This document shows, in pieces, positions 1 to 8,712 of a stretch of 50,774 nucleotides of DNA (positions are counted from its first letter, which is position 1; the number at the start of each line of letters is the position of its first letter). Both the position numbers and the translations under genes were made by a program. Source of the stretch: CAZGSN01 sp964371655 (GTDB taxonomy: Bacteria; Desulfobacterota; Binatia; HRBIN30); NCBI GenBank assembly GCA_964371655.1, contig CAYJOD010000042.1:1-50774 (forward strand), in the 5' to 3' direction. The notes under the pieces are model-generated. The model saw only the letters and a list, made by a program, of their open reading frames with translations. It did no database searches and was not told where the DNA came from.

Positions 1-4
1 GGCC

Positions 5-36
5 AAGAGGGGAATGGGGCAACCCATTCCCCTCTT
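5..36. terminator. Perfect 14-bp stem-loop, probable intrinsic terminator
   Basis: AAGAGGGGAATGGG (5-18) and CCCATTCCCCTCTT (23-36) are perfectly complementary around a GCAA tetraloop, and GCATTTTC follows on the plus strand. A long GC-rich stem with a short T run fits a rho-independent terminator for a gene that ends just before the window. The T tract is short, so a repeat-type hairpin is the alternative. Confidence 0.6.
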
Positions 37-372
37 GCATTTTCGGCCGGTCTCCCCCCTCGGTTCCACGCATCGATTGTGGTTGACGGGCGGCTGCGCA
101 GGAGCCCGCCGTACGCGGATCGCCTGACGACGACCGCACGGTCGCGGGATCAGAAGCAGCCTATGCACGCGGCGACCCGAATGCGACAGGCCCGAAAAGC
201 AGAACCCACAAAAATCAGTCAGCTAAGAACGTCTTCGCGCCGCCGTTGCGCCCCACCCGACGCTCCTGACGATTCCGTTCGTTGCCCTCGCTCGATCCCA
301 TTGGTGTCTGTTCTTCGCCTCCGATCAGCGATAAGAGGCCCATGCGCGATGGTAACCTCTGGATGCTACGAA

Positions 373-503
373 GCCTTGCCCAACAATTCGATCTCAACGC
401 GACGACACTACTCGTCATGCCGGCGCAAGCCGGCATCCAGGCCGTGTTCTAGGGCTGGATCCCGGCTTTCGCCGGGAGCGGCCCCTAATTGTTGGGCAAA
501 GCC
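373..503. repeat. MITE-like palindromic element
   Basis: TTGCCCAACAATT (376-388) is repeated inverted as AATTGTTGGGCAA (487-499). Between them lie GCCGGCGCAAGCCGGC (420-435) and a CCCGGCTTTCGCCGGG hairpin (471-486), the common GTCATNCCGGCG...AAGCCGG type of bacterial repeat; a relative of that inner motif lies near 23260. No transposase is encoded, so this looks like a non-autonomous palindrome. I see no gene in the rest of the stretch from 37 to 534. Confidence 0.6.
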
Positions 504-534
504 ATGCTACGGTTAGATTCAACGGGTCCATCCA

Positions 535-2454
535 ATGTCGGCCCGTACCGAGAACATTAGACGATCAGTGGTCATGCCGGTGGAGCAGCCGAGGGCTGGT
601 GCGGTGGGGGTAGCAATCCCCTCCGTGCCCGGGAAATGGGGCCAGCGTCTGGCCGTGATTGCGCTGTCTATCGGCGTCGCGCTGGCGGCCTTCGCGTGGC
701 TGAATCACCTCAACCCAGTGTTTCTTATCTCGGACGACGGCGTTCGTGATCAGCTCCTCGTGCGTGACTGCGCGGATCTTGGCCACTGCCATCTCGTCGG
801 GGCTCCCGCATCCTTTGGTGGCTTCCACCACGGGGCAGCCTGGCTCGACCTGTTGATCGCCGTACGGCTCCTCGGTGGGGACACGGCGGCCGAACGAATC
901 GTCGTCCTTGCCTTGTCGGCGTTGAGCGTGGCGACGCTGTTTGTCGTGGTGTGCTCCTGGCTACGCGCGTCCATCGCGCTACCAGCCGCGCTCATCCTGA
1001 CGGCTGCCCTGGGTCTCGACAAGTCTCCGAGCTTTCTGGTCGCTCCGAGTGTCGCCGCATTCCCGGACATTTTCACTGCGATCGGCCTCTTTTGCTACGC
1101 CCTATCGGGCCAGAGCCGATTCCTGCTTGTAGCCGCGTTCGCACTTGGCGTGGGCATCAACGTCCACGTCGGATCGGTAAGCCTCATCGCCCCACTGGCC
1201 GCGGTCGCCGCGCTCGCCGGGCCGCGGCCGTGGCGCGATCTGCTCGCCGCGCTCATCGTCCTCCTCGTCACCTGCGTCATCACCTCCAGCGCGGCCTTGC
1301 TGGCGAATCTCAGGGTTCTCGTGGCGCATGGATGGGGCGCGCCGGTGCTCGCGGGCGGTATTCTCGTAGTGCTCTTGTGCGTGGGTTTCGGCCCCCGCTT
1401 TCGACGCCTCTCGTGGGATGCGCGGGTGTGGCTCACCGGCCTCATCCTGCTCTTGCCCTTTGGCTTTGGATCGCTGTGGCTCGTCTTCTGGCAGCAGCAC
1501 CACTTCGGCCTCATCTATCTCCACCCGATCCTGGGACCTGCCGCCGTGCTGGTAAGCGTGATCATTTGTTTTCCGTTCGAGGGTGGCGCCAGGTACCGTG
1601 CTGCGCTGCGGTGGATTCCAACGGTCGCGTCGCTCGCCGTGATCGCGTCGGTCGTCCCCCCGGTCGTGAATTTCCCACAGGCTGAACCCGGGGCAGAAGC
1701 GAACTCCTGGACACTCGCCGAGGGGAGAGTGATTGCCGAGCAAGCGATGCAACGCGGTTGGAGTTACGAAGATCTCGTCTTTCACTTGCAAAGTCCCGGA
1801 TGCCACGAGCTTCTGAGAGCGATGTCTGCCACCGCGCCGCCGCCGGCGCGGGTTCCGAACCATCACCGCATGCAGCTGCAAGTAATGAGGTTCGATCGGG
1901 ATGCCGTCAGCGCTCTTGCCGAGCGCCAGGATATCGTCGCTTTGGGGTCGAGCCGGGTCGCCCTCCTGCGCGAAATCGAGTCCTGGCTCCAACCCGAATC
2001 GTTGACAGCCTGTCGCACACCGGTTGGCTCCGGACAGGCGCCGACGTGCGCGGCGGCGCGACCCATGGCGGCACTTGCGCCGCAACGCTTCCTGTTCGCG
2101 ACGCGATCATTTCCCGAGATCCACAGCTTGGATCTGTCACCGCCGTACATCGCAACCTACGAAATCCCGGTTTCGCCTGCTGCCGGCGCGAGCCGGAATC
2201 TCACTGTCTCTGACCGCACTGCACCCGGCTGCGGCTGGCGCATCACACGTGTCGACGGCCTCGGAGTCGATCGCGCGCTCCCAGCTGCGCATGTCCGTGT
2301 GCGCTCAGACGACGGTCGGCCTGGACTCCTGGTAATCGAGAAGCCTTTCGGCACAACCGCGTGTGCCAACGGTGTCGGGGATCTGCGCTACCCGCCGTGC
2401 GTGATTGAGACCGAGCTAGACGATCCTTTTGCGACGATGGCGGAGACCGAATGA
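535..2454 (+). CDS. Multi-pass membrane protein, GT-C glycosyltransferase-like
   Basis: The 639-residue protein has a long N-terminal half of about ten hydrophobic segments (residues 40-390) and a soluble C-terminal part. After the first membrane segment comes the acidic loop LISDDGVRDQ, where GT-C fold glycosyltransferases (PMT, ArnT, GT39 types) carry their catalytic acidic pair. A role in transferring sugars from a lipid carrier at the outer face of the inner membrane is therefore possible, but no family-specific motif settles it. The cysteine-containing C-terminal region (about 400-639) is probably periplasmic. Its stop overlaps the next start (ATGA), so the two are probably made together. 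The ATG at 535 is used; an in-frame ATG at 574 is the alternative. Confidence 0.55.
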   Translation: MSARTENIRRSVVMPVEQPRAGAVGVAIPSVPGKWGQRLAVIALSIGVALAAFAWLNHLNPVFLISDDGVRDQLLVRDCADLGHCHLVGAPASFGGFHHGAAWLDLLIAVRLLGGDTAAERIVVLALSALSVATLFVVVCSWLRASIALPAALILTAALGLDKSPSFLVAPSVAAFPDIFTAIGLFCYALSGQSRFLLVAAFALGVGINVHVGSVSLIAPLAAVAALAGPRPWRDLLAALIVLLVTCVITSSAALLANLRVLVAHGWGAPVLAGGILVVLLCVGFGPRFRRLSWDARVWLTGLILLLPFGFGSLWLVFWQQHHFGLIYLHPILGPAAVLVSVIICFPFEGGARYRAALRWIPTVASLAVIASVVPPVVNFPQAEPGAEANSWTLAEGRVIAEQAMQRGWSYEDLVFHLQSPGCHELLRAMSATAPPPARVPNHHRMQLQVMRFDRDAVSALAERQDIVALGSSRVALLREIESWLQPESLTACRTPVGSGQAPTCAAARPMAALAPQRFLFATRSFPEIHSLDLSPPYIATYEIPVSPAAGASRNLTVSDRTAPGCGWRITRVDGLGVDRALPAAHVRVRSDDGRPGLLVIEKPFGTTACANGVGDLRYPPCVIETELDDPFATMAETE

Positions 2455-3059
2455 CGGATTTATCGTACCGCGTCGCCGTGGCTCTCCTCGTCCTCATCGG
2501 GATCTTCCGCGTGCCGTCTGCCGACGGACAAGACATGGCTCTCGGCGCGGACTGCGAGGCGGGTTTTCGGCGGTTCATCCAGATGGCTCAAAGCGGACGG
2601 CTGGGAGCGACCGTGACGAACGCGAATGTTGGAATCGTGATGAATTATGCTCGCGTCGAGTTGCTATGTGAGGGAATGCCGAACAAGCACCTACTCCTGA
2701 AGCCCAAGACGTCGTCTCAAACGGTTTCCCGATACTTCACTGTCGAAGCCGGTGAGGGTGCCGACGCGAACGATGTCGCTCGCGTCGGCAAGGCGCTGGA
2801 CGAAGCCTTCGCACACGACCCCTTCCAGTTCCCCGAGGGATTCGTCGAGGCAGTTCCCGGTGATGATTCGATCCCGCGTCTCACCGACGCGTGGGTGAAT
2901 GACGGATGGAGAGGCGTCGTGCGCGTCGTTGAGCGGCAGATGCTGGCGCTTGCCGGCGTGAGCTATACGATCCGGGTCATCGTGGCTCTCGCGATTGGCT
3001 TGTTGGCCAGTCTCGTAGTGATCTTGGTATCGACACCTCCCCTCTCGTCTCGTCGGTGA
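2451..3059 (+). CDS. Small exported, C-terminally anchored protein of unknown function
   Basis: This 202-residue protein begins with a hydrophobic signal-like segment (residues 8-24, ending VPSADG) and ends with a single membrane helix (about 172-195) and a short SSRR tail. The middle part has two cysteines (near residues 35 and 76) that could form a disulfide, and the pattern C-x-GF-x2-F-x7-G. The ATG overlaps the stop of the upstream GT-C-like gene by four bases, which argues for translational coupling and a shared function in the envelope. I do not recognise the family; the Rap1a/Tai immunity fold is one remote possibility that I cannot support. Confidence 0.5.
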   Translation: MTDLSYRVAVALLVLIGIFRVPSADGQDMALGADCEAGFRRFIQMAQSGRLGATVTNANVGIVMNYARVELLCEGMPNKHLLLKPKTSSQTVSRYFTVEAGEGADANDVARVGKALDEAFAHDPFQFPEGFVEAVPGDDSIPRLTDAWVNDGWRGVVRVVERQMLALAGVSYTIRVIVALAIGLLASLVVILVSTPPLSSRR

Positions 3060-3284
3060 GCTCCCACGTGAAGGCAGAAGGTCTGGGGCATGGGGCTAAC
3101 CGTTGTGAGTCACACTCGGCCACGCCCGTGCCCGCTCCTTCGCATTCGGCGAGCGCAGGCTCGCTGAATACGGAACACAGCGCGGGCCCACCAGATCGCT
3201 GTGGGTCACGCACCTTTAGTCGTGCGCTCCTTTGGGTTAAGCAGCGAAGCCTTAGGCGCCGCCGCCGACCCGAAGGGACACAAT

Positions 3285-3992
3285 ATGGGAATTCTGAATG
3301 ACGTCACCGCTTACACCGCCACCATTTTGCGCGCCGGGCGCGGCATCTACCCGGCGGTGACCGCGGCTACGCGCCCCGACCCGGAGCAGCTCCTCGAGCT
3401 CTACGACTTCGAGGCCTGCCCGTACTGCCGGCGTGTACGCGAAGTGCTGTGCGAGCTCGACCTCGATTACATCGAGCATCCGGTCGCCAAAGGCAGCGCG
3501 CGGCGCGCGCAGCTCAAGAAGATCGGCGGCAAGGTGCAGGCACCGTTCCTCATCGATCCCAACAGCGGTCGGCAGATGTACGAGTCGGACGACATCATCA
3601 CCTACTTGAACGAGACCTACGGAGCCGGCCAGCGTGCCGGATGGCCGCTGCCAGTCCCCCGCACCCTCGATTTGTTGAGCGCGGCGATTGCCAGCGCCGC
3701 ACGTTTTAGCCGCGGCAGCAGCAGCCGTGTCGCGGCGCGTAAACAAACTCTCACGCCGATCACCCTCTACAATATGGAGGGCTCGCCTTACTGCCGAAAG
3801 GTTCGCGAGGCCTTGTGCGAGCTCGACCTCGAATCGGTGGTCCGCAACCTCCCCAAAGGCAGCCCGAAGCGGGCTCAGTTGCAGGACATCGGCGGCAAGG
3901 TGCAGGTTCCGTACATCGTCGACCCCAACAGCGGGCGCTCGCTGTACGAGTCGGACGACATCGTCGCCTACCTCGAGGCGCAGTACGGCTGA
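3285..3992 (+). CDS. Tandem glutaredoxin/GST N-domain protein
   Basis: The 235-residue protein has two copies of one thioredoxin-fold domain, about residues 28-108 and 155-235. Each reads YxxEaxPYCRxVREaLCELDL, then a GG-K-VQ-P-IVDPNSGR cis-proline loop and YESDDIxxYL. The first copy keeps a CPYC redox centre, the second has SPYC, a monothiol-like version. Such domains, as in GST N-terminal or GrxC-like proteins, bind glutathione and shuttle disulfides in the cytoplasm. The copies are similar enough to be an internal duplication, joined by a linker of about 45 residues rich in Ala, Ser and Arg. The start at 3285 is chosen because GAAGGGA lies just upstream; the open frame extends back to 3201 without a clear ribosome-binding site. 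The actual substrate is unknown. Confidence 0.75.
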   Translation: MGILNDVTAYTATILRAGRGIYPAVTAATRPDPEQLLELYDFEACPYCRRVREVLCELDLDYIEHPVAKGSARRAQLKKIGGKVQAPFLIDPNSGRQMYESDDIITYLNETYGAGQRAGWPLPVPRTLDLLSAAIASAARFSRGSSSRVAARKQTLTPITLYNMEGSPYCRKVREALCELDLESVVRNLPKGSPKRAQLQDIGGKVQVPYIVDPNSGRSLYESDDIVAYLEAQYG

Positions 3993-4019
3993 TCGTTCTC
4001 ACCACAAGAGAAGGATGGA

Positions 4020-4430
4020 ATGGCGAACTGCTGGCTGCTGAAAACCGAACCGTCGGCGTACTCCTTCGCCCAACTGGCGCGCGACACACAAACCGTTTGG
4101 GACGGCGTCAAGAATCCGCAGGCTCTGAAGAATCTGGCACAGATCGCGAAGGGTGATGAGCTGCTCATCTACCATACGGGCAATGAGAAAGCGGTCGTCG
4201 GCAACGCCACCGCGGTCACTGCGGCGTACGTCGATCCAAGGCATGGCGACCCCAAGCTTCTGGTGATCGAGCTCAAAGCCGGAAGCGCGTTGGCGAGACC
4301 GGTACGTCTGGCGGAGATGAAGAGCAGCGCCAAGTTTGCCGGCTGGGATCTGGTGCGCCTGCCGCGCCTCTCGGTGATGGCGGTACCATCGGCCCTGCGG
4401 CGCGAGATCGAACGCCTGTCACACACCTGA
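4020..4430 (+). CDS. EVE domain protein
   Basis: This 136-residue protein is an EVE domain over nearly its whole length: it opens with CWLLKTEPSAYSF, continues with the typical W(D)GV(K/R)N-x-QA-x-N-L, then KGDE-x-L-IYHTG and ends with LPRLSVM. EVE proteins are PUA-like folds that read modified bases in DNA or RNA (THYN1 in animals). The bacterial single-domain forms are usually about 135-155 residues, as here. AAGGATGG lies immediately upstream of the ATG, 27 bases after the end of the tandem glutaredoxin gene. The target modification cannot be inferred. Confidence 0.85.
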   Translation: MANCWLLKTEPSAYSFAQLARDTQTVWDGVKNPQALKNLAQIAKGDELLIYHTGNEKAVVGNATAVTAAYVDPRHGDPKLLVIELKAGSALARPVRLAEMKSSAKFAGWDLVRLPRLSVMAVPSALRREIERLSHT

Positions 4431-4481
4431 CGGCGGAGCGTCGTCGCGGCAGGCCCTTGCCCTGAGAGCCCGCGGTGACGC

Positions 4482-6251
4482 TCAGCGCACGCGATCCAAA
4501 CGCAACGCTACGTCGCGGCTGAACGCTGGGACGCTGATCATTGCAGCCCCGTTGGCGGGCGTAATGTCGTCGGCCGGGGCGCGCGCGCCGGAACGGGTGT
4601 CAAACCACGCCGCGGTCCAGCGCCTGTCGCCGAGTGCGTTGATCGAGACGGTCGTGCCATGGACGATCGACGTATCGGGAGACGACCAATTGTGTGCCGC
4701 GTTCTTTATCCACACGAGAACCGTGTTCGCACCTTGCAGGATGAACACACGCACGCTGTGGCCGTCGCTCGCGTTGGTCATGGCCGACTGGACGCGAAAC
4801 CCCTCGCTCGGGAAGTCGACTGCGGTGGTGAACGCCGCCAGCGGGCCGAAGTGGAAATAGAGATTCTCCGGGTCGACGACATTGTCCCACCACCACGACA
4901 TGCCGGTGCCGAAGCTCGCCGAGATCAGGCCCGACCACAGGAGGTCGTGAAAGCCGTCGCCATTGGGATCGCGCTGCAGGGTTTCCGCCGGACCGCGAAA
5001 GTCGACGCCGACTTCGCCGAGCAGGACGGGCTTTTCAAAGCGGCGGAAGCGCGCCACGAGCCCGGGTAGGAGAACGGAAAAATCGGGGGACAAGCCCTCG
5101 AACGCGTAATAGTGGATCTGGGTGTAGTCGATCTCCGGCAGCTGCCACACGGCGGCGAGCTGATCGCGCGTCGATGTCGATGTGGAGATCAAGTGATCGT
5201 AGGGATCGAGGCGGCGCAGCTCGCGCGCCATGTCGCGCTGCCAGGCGATCATGTCGTCGGGCGCGGGTTGTTCGACCAGATCTGCTTCGTTCCAGAGCTC
5301 CCACGTCATGATGTTGGGCGCATAGCCCCATCGTGCCACGATGTAACGCAGACGGCGCTTGAAGAGCTCGATGGCCTGTGGGTTGGTGAAGAGCTCGCGT
5401 GGCGTTGCCAGCGGTCCACCGTTGGTAGAGTTGTACGGATTGTCGGCCCATTCCGAATTCGACGCGAGTGAAAAGGCACCGTGGTTCTGGATCGACAACA
5501 TGACGTGGATGCCGTGGCGACGGGCGCTGTCGATGACCTGGTCGAGCTGCCAGGCGCGATCGAGACGCTCGCTGTAGTTGCCAAGCGAGCTGCTCGCCAC
5601 GGCGCCGCTACCGTCACGTACGATCCACTCCAATCCGAACGCCCAGCTCGGCATCCACAGGCGCACGTAGTTGCAGCCCTGCGCGGCCAGCTTGGCGAGC
5701 CATTCGTCGTAGGCGAAGGTGCCGCGTCCGTCGTACCAGGCGAGGTTCTCGCCGATCGCCCAGTACGAAGCTCCGTCGTCGAATTCGAGAAAGCGGTTGT
5801 CACGGTTGCTGCGACGCACGAAGCCGTGCGCATCGGCGGCCGGCGCCGACACCGCAAGCTCGCTCCAGCCGCTGTTTTCAATGCCGGCGGCAGTGCTCAC
5901 CCGCCAGCGCCAAGACCACATCCCGGTTTCGGTCGCGGTGAAACGGACCTTCCACTCCAGGTCTCCGATTGCATGCAGCTTTTCAAAGCCACCAACCAGT
6001 TCACGATCGTAAGCGCGGCTGACGAACGCGGGCGCGAGCAGGGTGTGTCCCGTCGGTGAGCGTAACTCGGCATCGACGCTGATGCTGCTTGGATCGAATG
6101 GATTCGGTTCGTTCACGGCGCGCGGCAATGTTGCTTCGAAGCGTTCCCACTGGCGCACTGAGGTGCGCGGCTGTTGCCGGTCGTCATCGCCACAGCCGAA
6201 GACAAACGTGGCGGCAAGGATCGCTGCGACGAAGCGGAGGGCGATAGTCAT
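4482..6251 (-). CDS. Exported lipoprotein glycoside hydrolase, GH5-like with DUF5060-type N-domain
   Basis: The 589-residue product has a signal peptide with a lipobox ending FVFGC (Cys20), so it is probably anchored in the membrane and faces the periplasm or outside. Residues 33-140 look like a DUF5060-type beta sandwich (WERFEATL ... ETGMWSWRWRV). Residues 150-480 form a TIM barrel of clan GH-A type: YVRLWM, then MTWELWNEADL with the presumed acid/base Glu322, and LLGEVGVDF with the presumed nucleophile Glu413. The C-terminus is a beta domain. This fits a retaining beta-glycosidase (cellulase, mannanase and relatives). The substrate is undetermined. It converges with the EVE-domain gene and ends 51 bases from it. 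Confidence 0.75.
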   Translation of the reverse strand: MTIALRFVAAILAATFVFGCGDDDRQQPRTSVRQWERFEATLPRAVNEPNPFDPSSISVDAELRSPTGHTLLAPAFVSRAYDRELVGGFEKLHAIGDLEWKVRFTATETGMWSWRWRVSTAAGIENSGWSELAVSAPAADAHGFVRRSNRDNRFLEFDDGASYWAIGENLAWYDGRGTFAYDEWLAKLAAQGCNYVRLWMPSWAFGLEWIVRDGSGAVASSSLGNYSERLDRAWQLDQVIDSARRHGIHVMLSIQNHGAFSLASNSEWADNPYNSTNGGPLATPRELFTNPQAIELFKRRLRYIVARWGYAPNIMTWELWNEADLVEQPAPDDMIAWQRDMARELRRLDPYDHLISTSTSTRDQLAAVWQLPEIDYTQIHYYAFEGLSPDFSVLLPGLVARFRRFEKPVLLGEVGVDFRGPAETLQRDPNGDGFHDLLWSGLISASFGTGMSWWWDNVVDPENLYFHFGPLAAFTTAVDFPSEGFRVQSAMTNASDGHSVRVFILQGANTVLVWIKNAAHNWSSPDTSIVHGTTVSINALGDRRWTAAWFDTRSGARAPADDITPANGAAMISVPAFSRDVALRLDRVR

Positions 6252-6402
6252 AGCGACCTGAGTACACCGAATCCGTCAGGTCGACCAACGTCTTGTCGAT
6301 TCTTTGGTTTGGGGTGGGTTGATGAAGTAGCCGAGCCCGGTGCGCGCTTGACCGTTGCAGTCGGCAGCGCCGGGAGGTAAGGAAGGCAACCTCTGAGCGC
6401 TT

Positions 6403-6491
6403 GGAGAGGTGGCCGAGTGGTCGAAGGCGCGCGCCTGCTAAGTGCGTGTAGGGCTAACACTCTACCGAGGGTTCGAATCCCTCCCTCTCCG
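6403..6491 (+). tRNA. tRNA-Ser(GCT)
   Basis: The acceptor strands GGAGAGG (6403-6409) and CCTCTCC (6484-6490) pair perfectly, with G6491 as discriminator base and no encoded CCA. The anticodon loop is CTGCTAA with anticodon GCT at 6437-6439, which reads AGC/AGU serine codons. A long variable arm (about 6446-6466) and the TTCGAAT T-loop confirm a class II tRNA of the serine type. The D-arm carries GGCCGAGTGGTCGAAGGC. Confidence 0.97.
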
Positions 6492-6953
6492 TTTTGTTTG
6501 TGCCTGAGTCCCAAGGCCGAACATCGCGAGTCCCGCTCCCCGAGACCTTGAGCCCGGCCATTGGGTCTCGGACGGCAGGCGTCGGACTACGATCCGGATT
6601 CCTTGTCTGAGGCTCAACGTCTGCGGGGGCTCCCATACCGGCGGTTACTATCATTTGAAGAGCTGGGGCAAGACCTGGCGGTGTGCACCCGCTAGACACT
6701 GTAGGGCTGATAAGATCAGCTACGATTAGCCTGCTTCAGGACGCTCCAGGCTGTGGAAACGGTGGCGATCGCCCGATTTTCAGGCTTTCACCCTGTCCAA
6801 CGTTGTAAAACCGTCTCAGACACGATAGAGAGCCCCGTAGATTTCCCGGCACCAAAGCGAGGGTGGCGGGTTGGATTTGTGGACAAAGCTGGCGGGCTCG
6901 AAGGCCTTTGGTCGCAAATCAGGGTCGGCCGCGGCGGGGAGGATGGGCGGTAC
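6492..6953. other. Intergenic stretch without recognised gene
   Basis: Between tRNA-Ser and folK there are about 460 bases. Reading frames exist on both strands but none shows codon structure or a recognisable protein. An open extension of the folK frame reaches back to 6753, but the family begins at the later ATG. I see no terminator or clear promoter. Confidence 0.4.
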
Positions 6954-7451
6954 ATGCCCCATCGGGCATACATTGCAATCGGCTCAAATCTTGGAGACCG
7001 CAAGGCTAATTACCTTGAGGCCAGCGAGCGTATCGCAAAGCTGCCGCAGACCCGCGTCGTCAAGCATTCATCGCTCTACGAGAGCGAGCCTCTTAGCGAA
7101 GACAAGAACTGGTACGTCAACGGCGTCATCGAGGTCGAAACCGAGTACTCGGCGTCCGAGTTGCTGAAAAAGCTCCTCGCCATCGAAGCGACCATGGGGC
7201 GTAAGCGGGTGAAGGGTAAACGCTGGGGCTCACGGATCATCGACCTCGATATCGCCTTCTTCAACAGCGACATCATCGACAAGCGCAACCTCAAGGTGCC
7301 GCACCCAGAAGTCCAGAACCGGAAGTTCGTCCTGGCGCCGATGAGCGAGCTGGCGCCGCAGTTCGTGCACCCCAAACTCTCCAAGACGATTTCAGCGCTG
7401 CTGGCAGGCCTTCGCTACCCCAAAAAAGTGCATCTGTTCCGAGCCAACTAG
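6954..7451 (+). CDS. folK: 2-amino-4-hydroxy-6-hydroxymethyldihydropteridine pyrophosphokinase
   Basis: This 165-residue enzyme transfers pyrophosphate from ATP to 6-hydroxymethyl-7,8-dihydropterin, the step before dihydropteroate synthase in folate synthesis, in the cytoplasm. The family signature is clear: AYIAIGSNLGDR at the start, SSLYESEPL, WYVNGVIEVET, then EATMGRKR and the metal-binding RIIDLDIAFF, followed by VPHPEVQNRKFVLAPMSELAP. The ATG at 6954 puts the conserved IAIGSNLGD near the N-terminus as in other FolK proteins, and GGGGAGG lies about eleven bases upstream. It stands alone, not next to folP or folB. Length is typical of the family. Confidence 0.93.
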   Translation: MPHRAYIAIGSNLGDRKANYLEASERIAKLPQTRVVKHSSLYESEPLSEDKNWYVNGVIEVETEYSASELLKKLLAIEATMGRKRVKGKRWGSRIIDLDIAFFNSDIIDKRNLKVPHPEVQNRKFVLAPMSELAPQFVHPKLSKTISALLAGLRYPKKVHLFRAN

Positions 7452-7634
7452 GTACAACGGCCCGAGGCGGCTTTGCCCGGCAATTCAGGCTTCGGGTCCG
7501 GATGGCGATCCTTCCCTGACAGCGGCACCGCGAGGTCGCCTCGCGCACGGGGAAGCGCTTTCTTCCGGGGAGCCTGTATTAAGGTGGCTGGCATTGGTTG
7601 ACCCTGGCACTCGACCCAAATAGGATCGCTGCAC

Positions 7635-8180
7635 ATGAAGCGCTGGTTTGCCCTGTCCGCCATTGGTGCAGATCGCCCCGGGATCGTCGCCGATCTCGCC
7701 GAGCTCATCTACGAGTGCGATTGCAATCTTGAAGATTCCAGTATGACGATCCTCGGCAGCGAGTTCGCCGTTCTGCTCTTGCTGACGGGGGAGGGGGAGG
7801 ATGTCGAGCGCCGACTATCGTCGGCATGCAAGCGTGTCGAATGGGAAAAGCGGCTGACCGTGTTCTTTCGCCCCTTGGAAGGCGAGCCGATCTCCTACAG
7901 CGTCTCGCATCGCGCGCGTCCGTTTGAGCTGACCGCAGTCGGAGTCGACAAGGCGGGCATCGTTGCGAGGGTGGCGCGTTGCCTGGCCGCCCACGCCGTC
8001 AACGTGACGCAGATGACCACGGCATCGCGGCCGGAGCCGGGAACCGGAACGCTGATCTACAGTATGAAGATCCACATGGACGTGCCCCATGACGTGGACG
8101 AAACCGCCCTGCGGCTCGAGCTCGATACGATTGCCGCCGGCCTCAACATCGATCTTACTTTGCAATCGCTCTCGGCCTGA
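7635..8180 (+). CDS. Two-ACT-domain regulator, GcvR-like
   Basis: The 181-residue protein is two ACT domains in tandem, about residues 4-80 (FALSAIGADRPGIVADLAELIYECDCNLEDS) and 93-178 (ELTAVGVDKAGIVARVARCLAAHAVNVTQM). This is the layout of GcvR, which acts as a partner of GcvA in repressing the glycine cleavage operon and binds glycine. No gcv gene is nearby, so the target is unknown; many such bacterial proteins remain uncharacterised. There is no DNA-binding domain, so it would work through a partner protein. The ATG follows a short leader without a strong Shine-Dalgarno sequence. Confidence 0.8.
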   Translation: MKRWFALSAIGADRPGIVADLAELIYECDCNLEDSSMTILGSEFAVLLLLTGEGEDVERRLSSACKRVEWEKRLTVFFRPLEGEPISYSVSHRARPFELTAVGVDKAGIVARVARCLAAHAVNVTQMTTASRPEPGTGTLIYSMKIHMDVPHDVDETALRLELDTIAAGLNIDLTLQSLSA

Positions 8181-8356
8181 GAGAGTGTCGATCCATGAGC
8201 AAGAGCCCCGCGCCGACATCCAGTCACGGGCTGGAGCTGTGGAAACGCGGCATCTCGTCTATGCTCCGGCGAATCCATCGACATTCTCGGAGGGGCTACT
8301 TTTAAGGTTCTTCCGACGAGCGTGTGCTGCTAAGTAAGCGCGAGAGGAGTTATCCC

Positions 8357-8548
8357 ATGTTTGGACTCGGCGTTCCGGAGCTCGTTGTGATTCTCGTAAT
8401 TGCTCTCTTGGTGTTTGGACCTGGCCGTCTGCCGGAGATCGGTGGTGCGCTCGGCAAAGGCATCCGCGACTTCAAGAAGGGGTTCGACGAGACCGGAGAT
8501 GACCCGAAGAAGGTCGAGGAGCAGAAGAGCGCTACCGACAAGACCTGA
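8357..8548 (+). CDS. tatA: Sec-independent protein translocase subunit TatA
   Basis: A 63-residue protein with the TatA/E pattern: a short periplasmic N-terminus (MFGLGVPE), one membrane helix (LVVILVIALLVF), the hinge GPGRLPEIG, an amphipathic helix (GALGKGIRDFKKGF) and an acidic/charged tail. TatA assembles the pore of the twin-arginine pathway with TatC, which is not in this window. Two proteins of the respiratory operon further right (the Rieske protein and the Mo catalytic subunit) carry RR motifs and would be its clients. GAGAGGAG at 8342-8349 fixes the start at 8357, although the frame is open from a GTG at 8324. Confidence 0.93.
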   Translation: MFGLGVPELVVILVIALLVFGPGRLPEIGGALGKGIRDFKKGFDETGDDPKKVEEQKSATDKT

Positions 8549-8712
8549 TACCCGCTCAGCGGGTGCCCGCCCGCCGTTCAATCCCCATGAGAATCGGACA
8601 GTGCGGCAGCCTTTTCGATCAGCGCTAGCGACGGCGCCGCCAGCATCGACCACCGTTTCGTTGTGCTGCCGGATATGCGGCGAATGTCCCTGAAGCCATC
8701 AAGAAGCCGAGT

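Noticed and set aside
79..516. 145-codon open frame at the left end
   Set aside because: It runs through a palindromic element, is Arg/Ser-rich, lacks a ribosome-binding site and has no recognisable protein character.
7529..7545. Terminator hairpin CGCGAGG-TCG-CCTCGCG after folK
   Set aside because: Short stem with no T tract; not enough to call a terminator.
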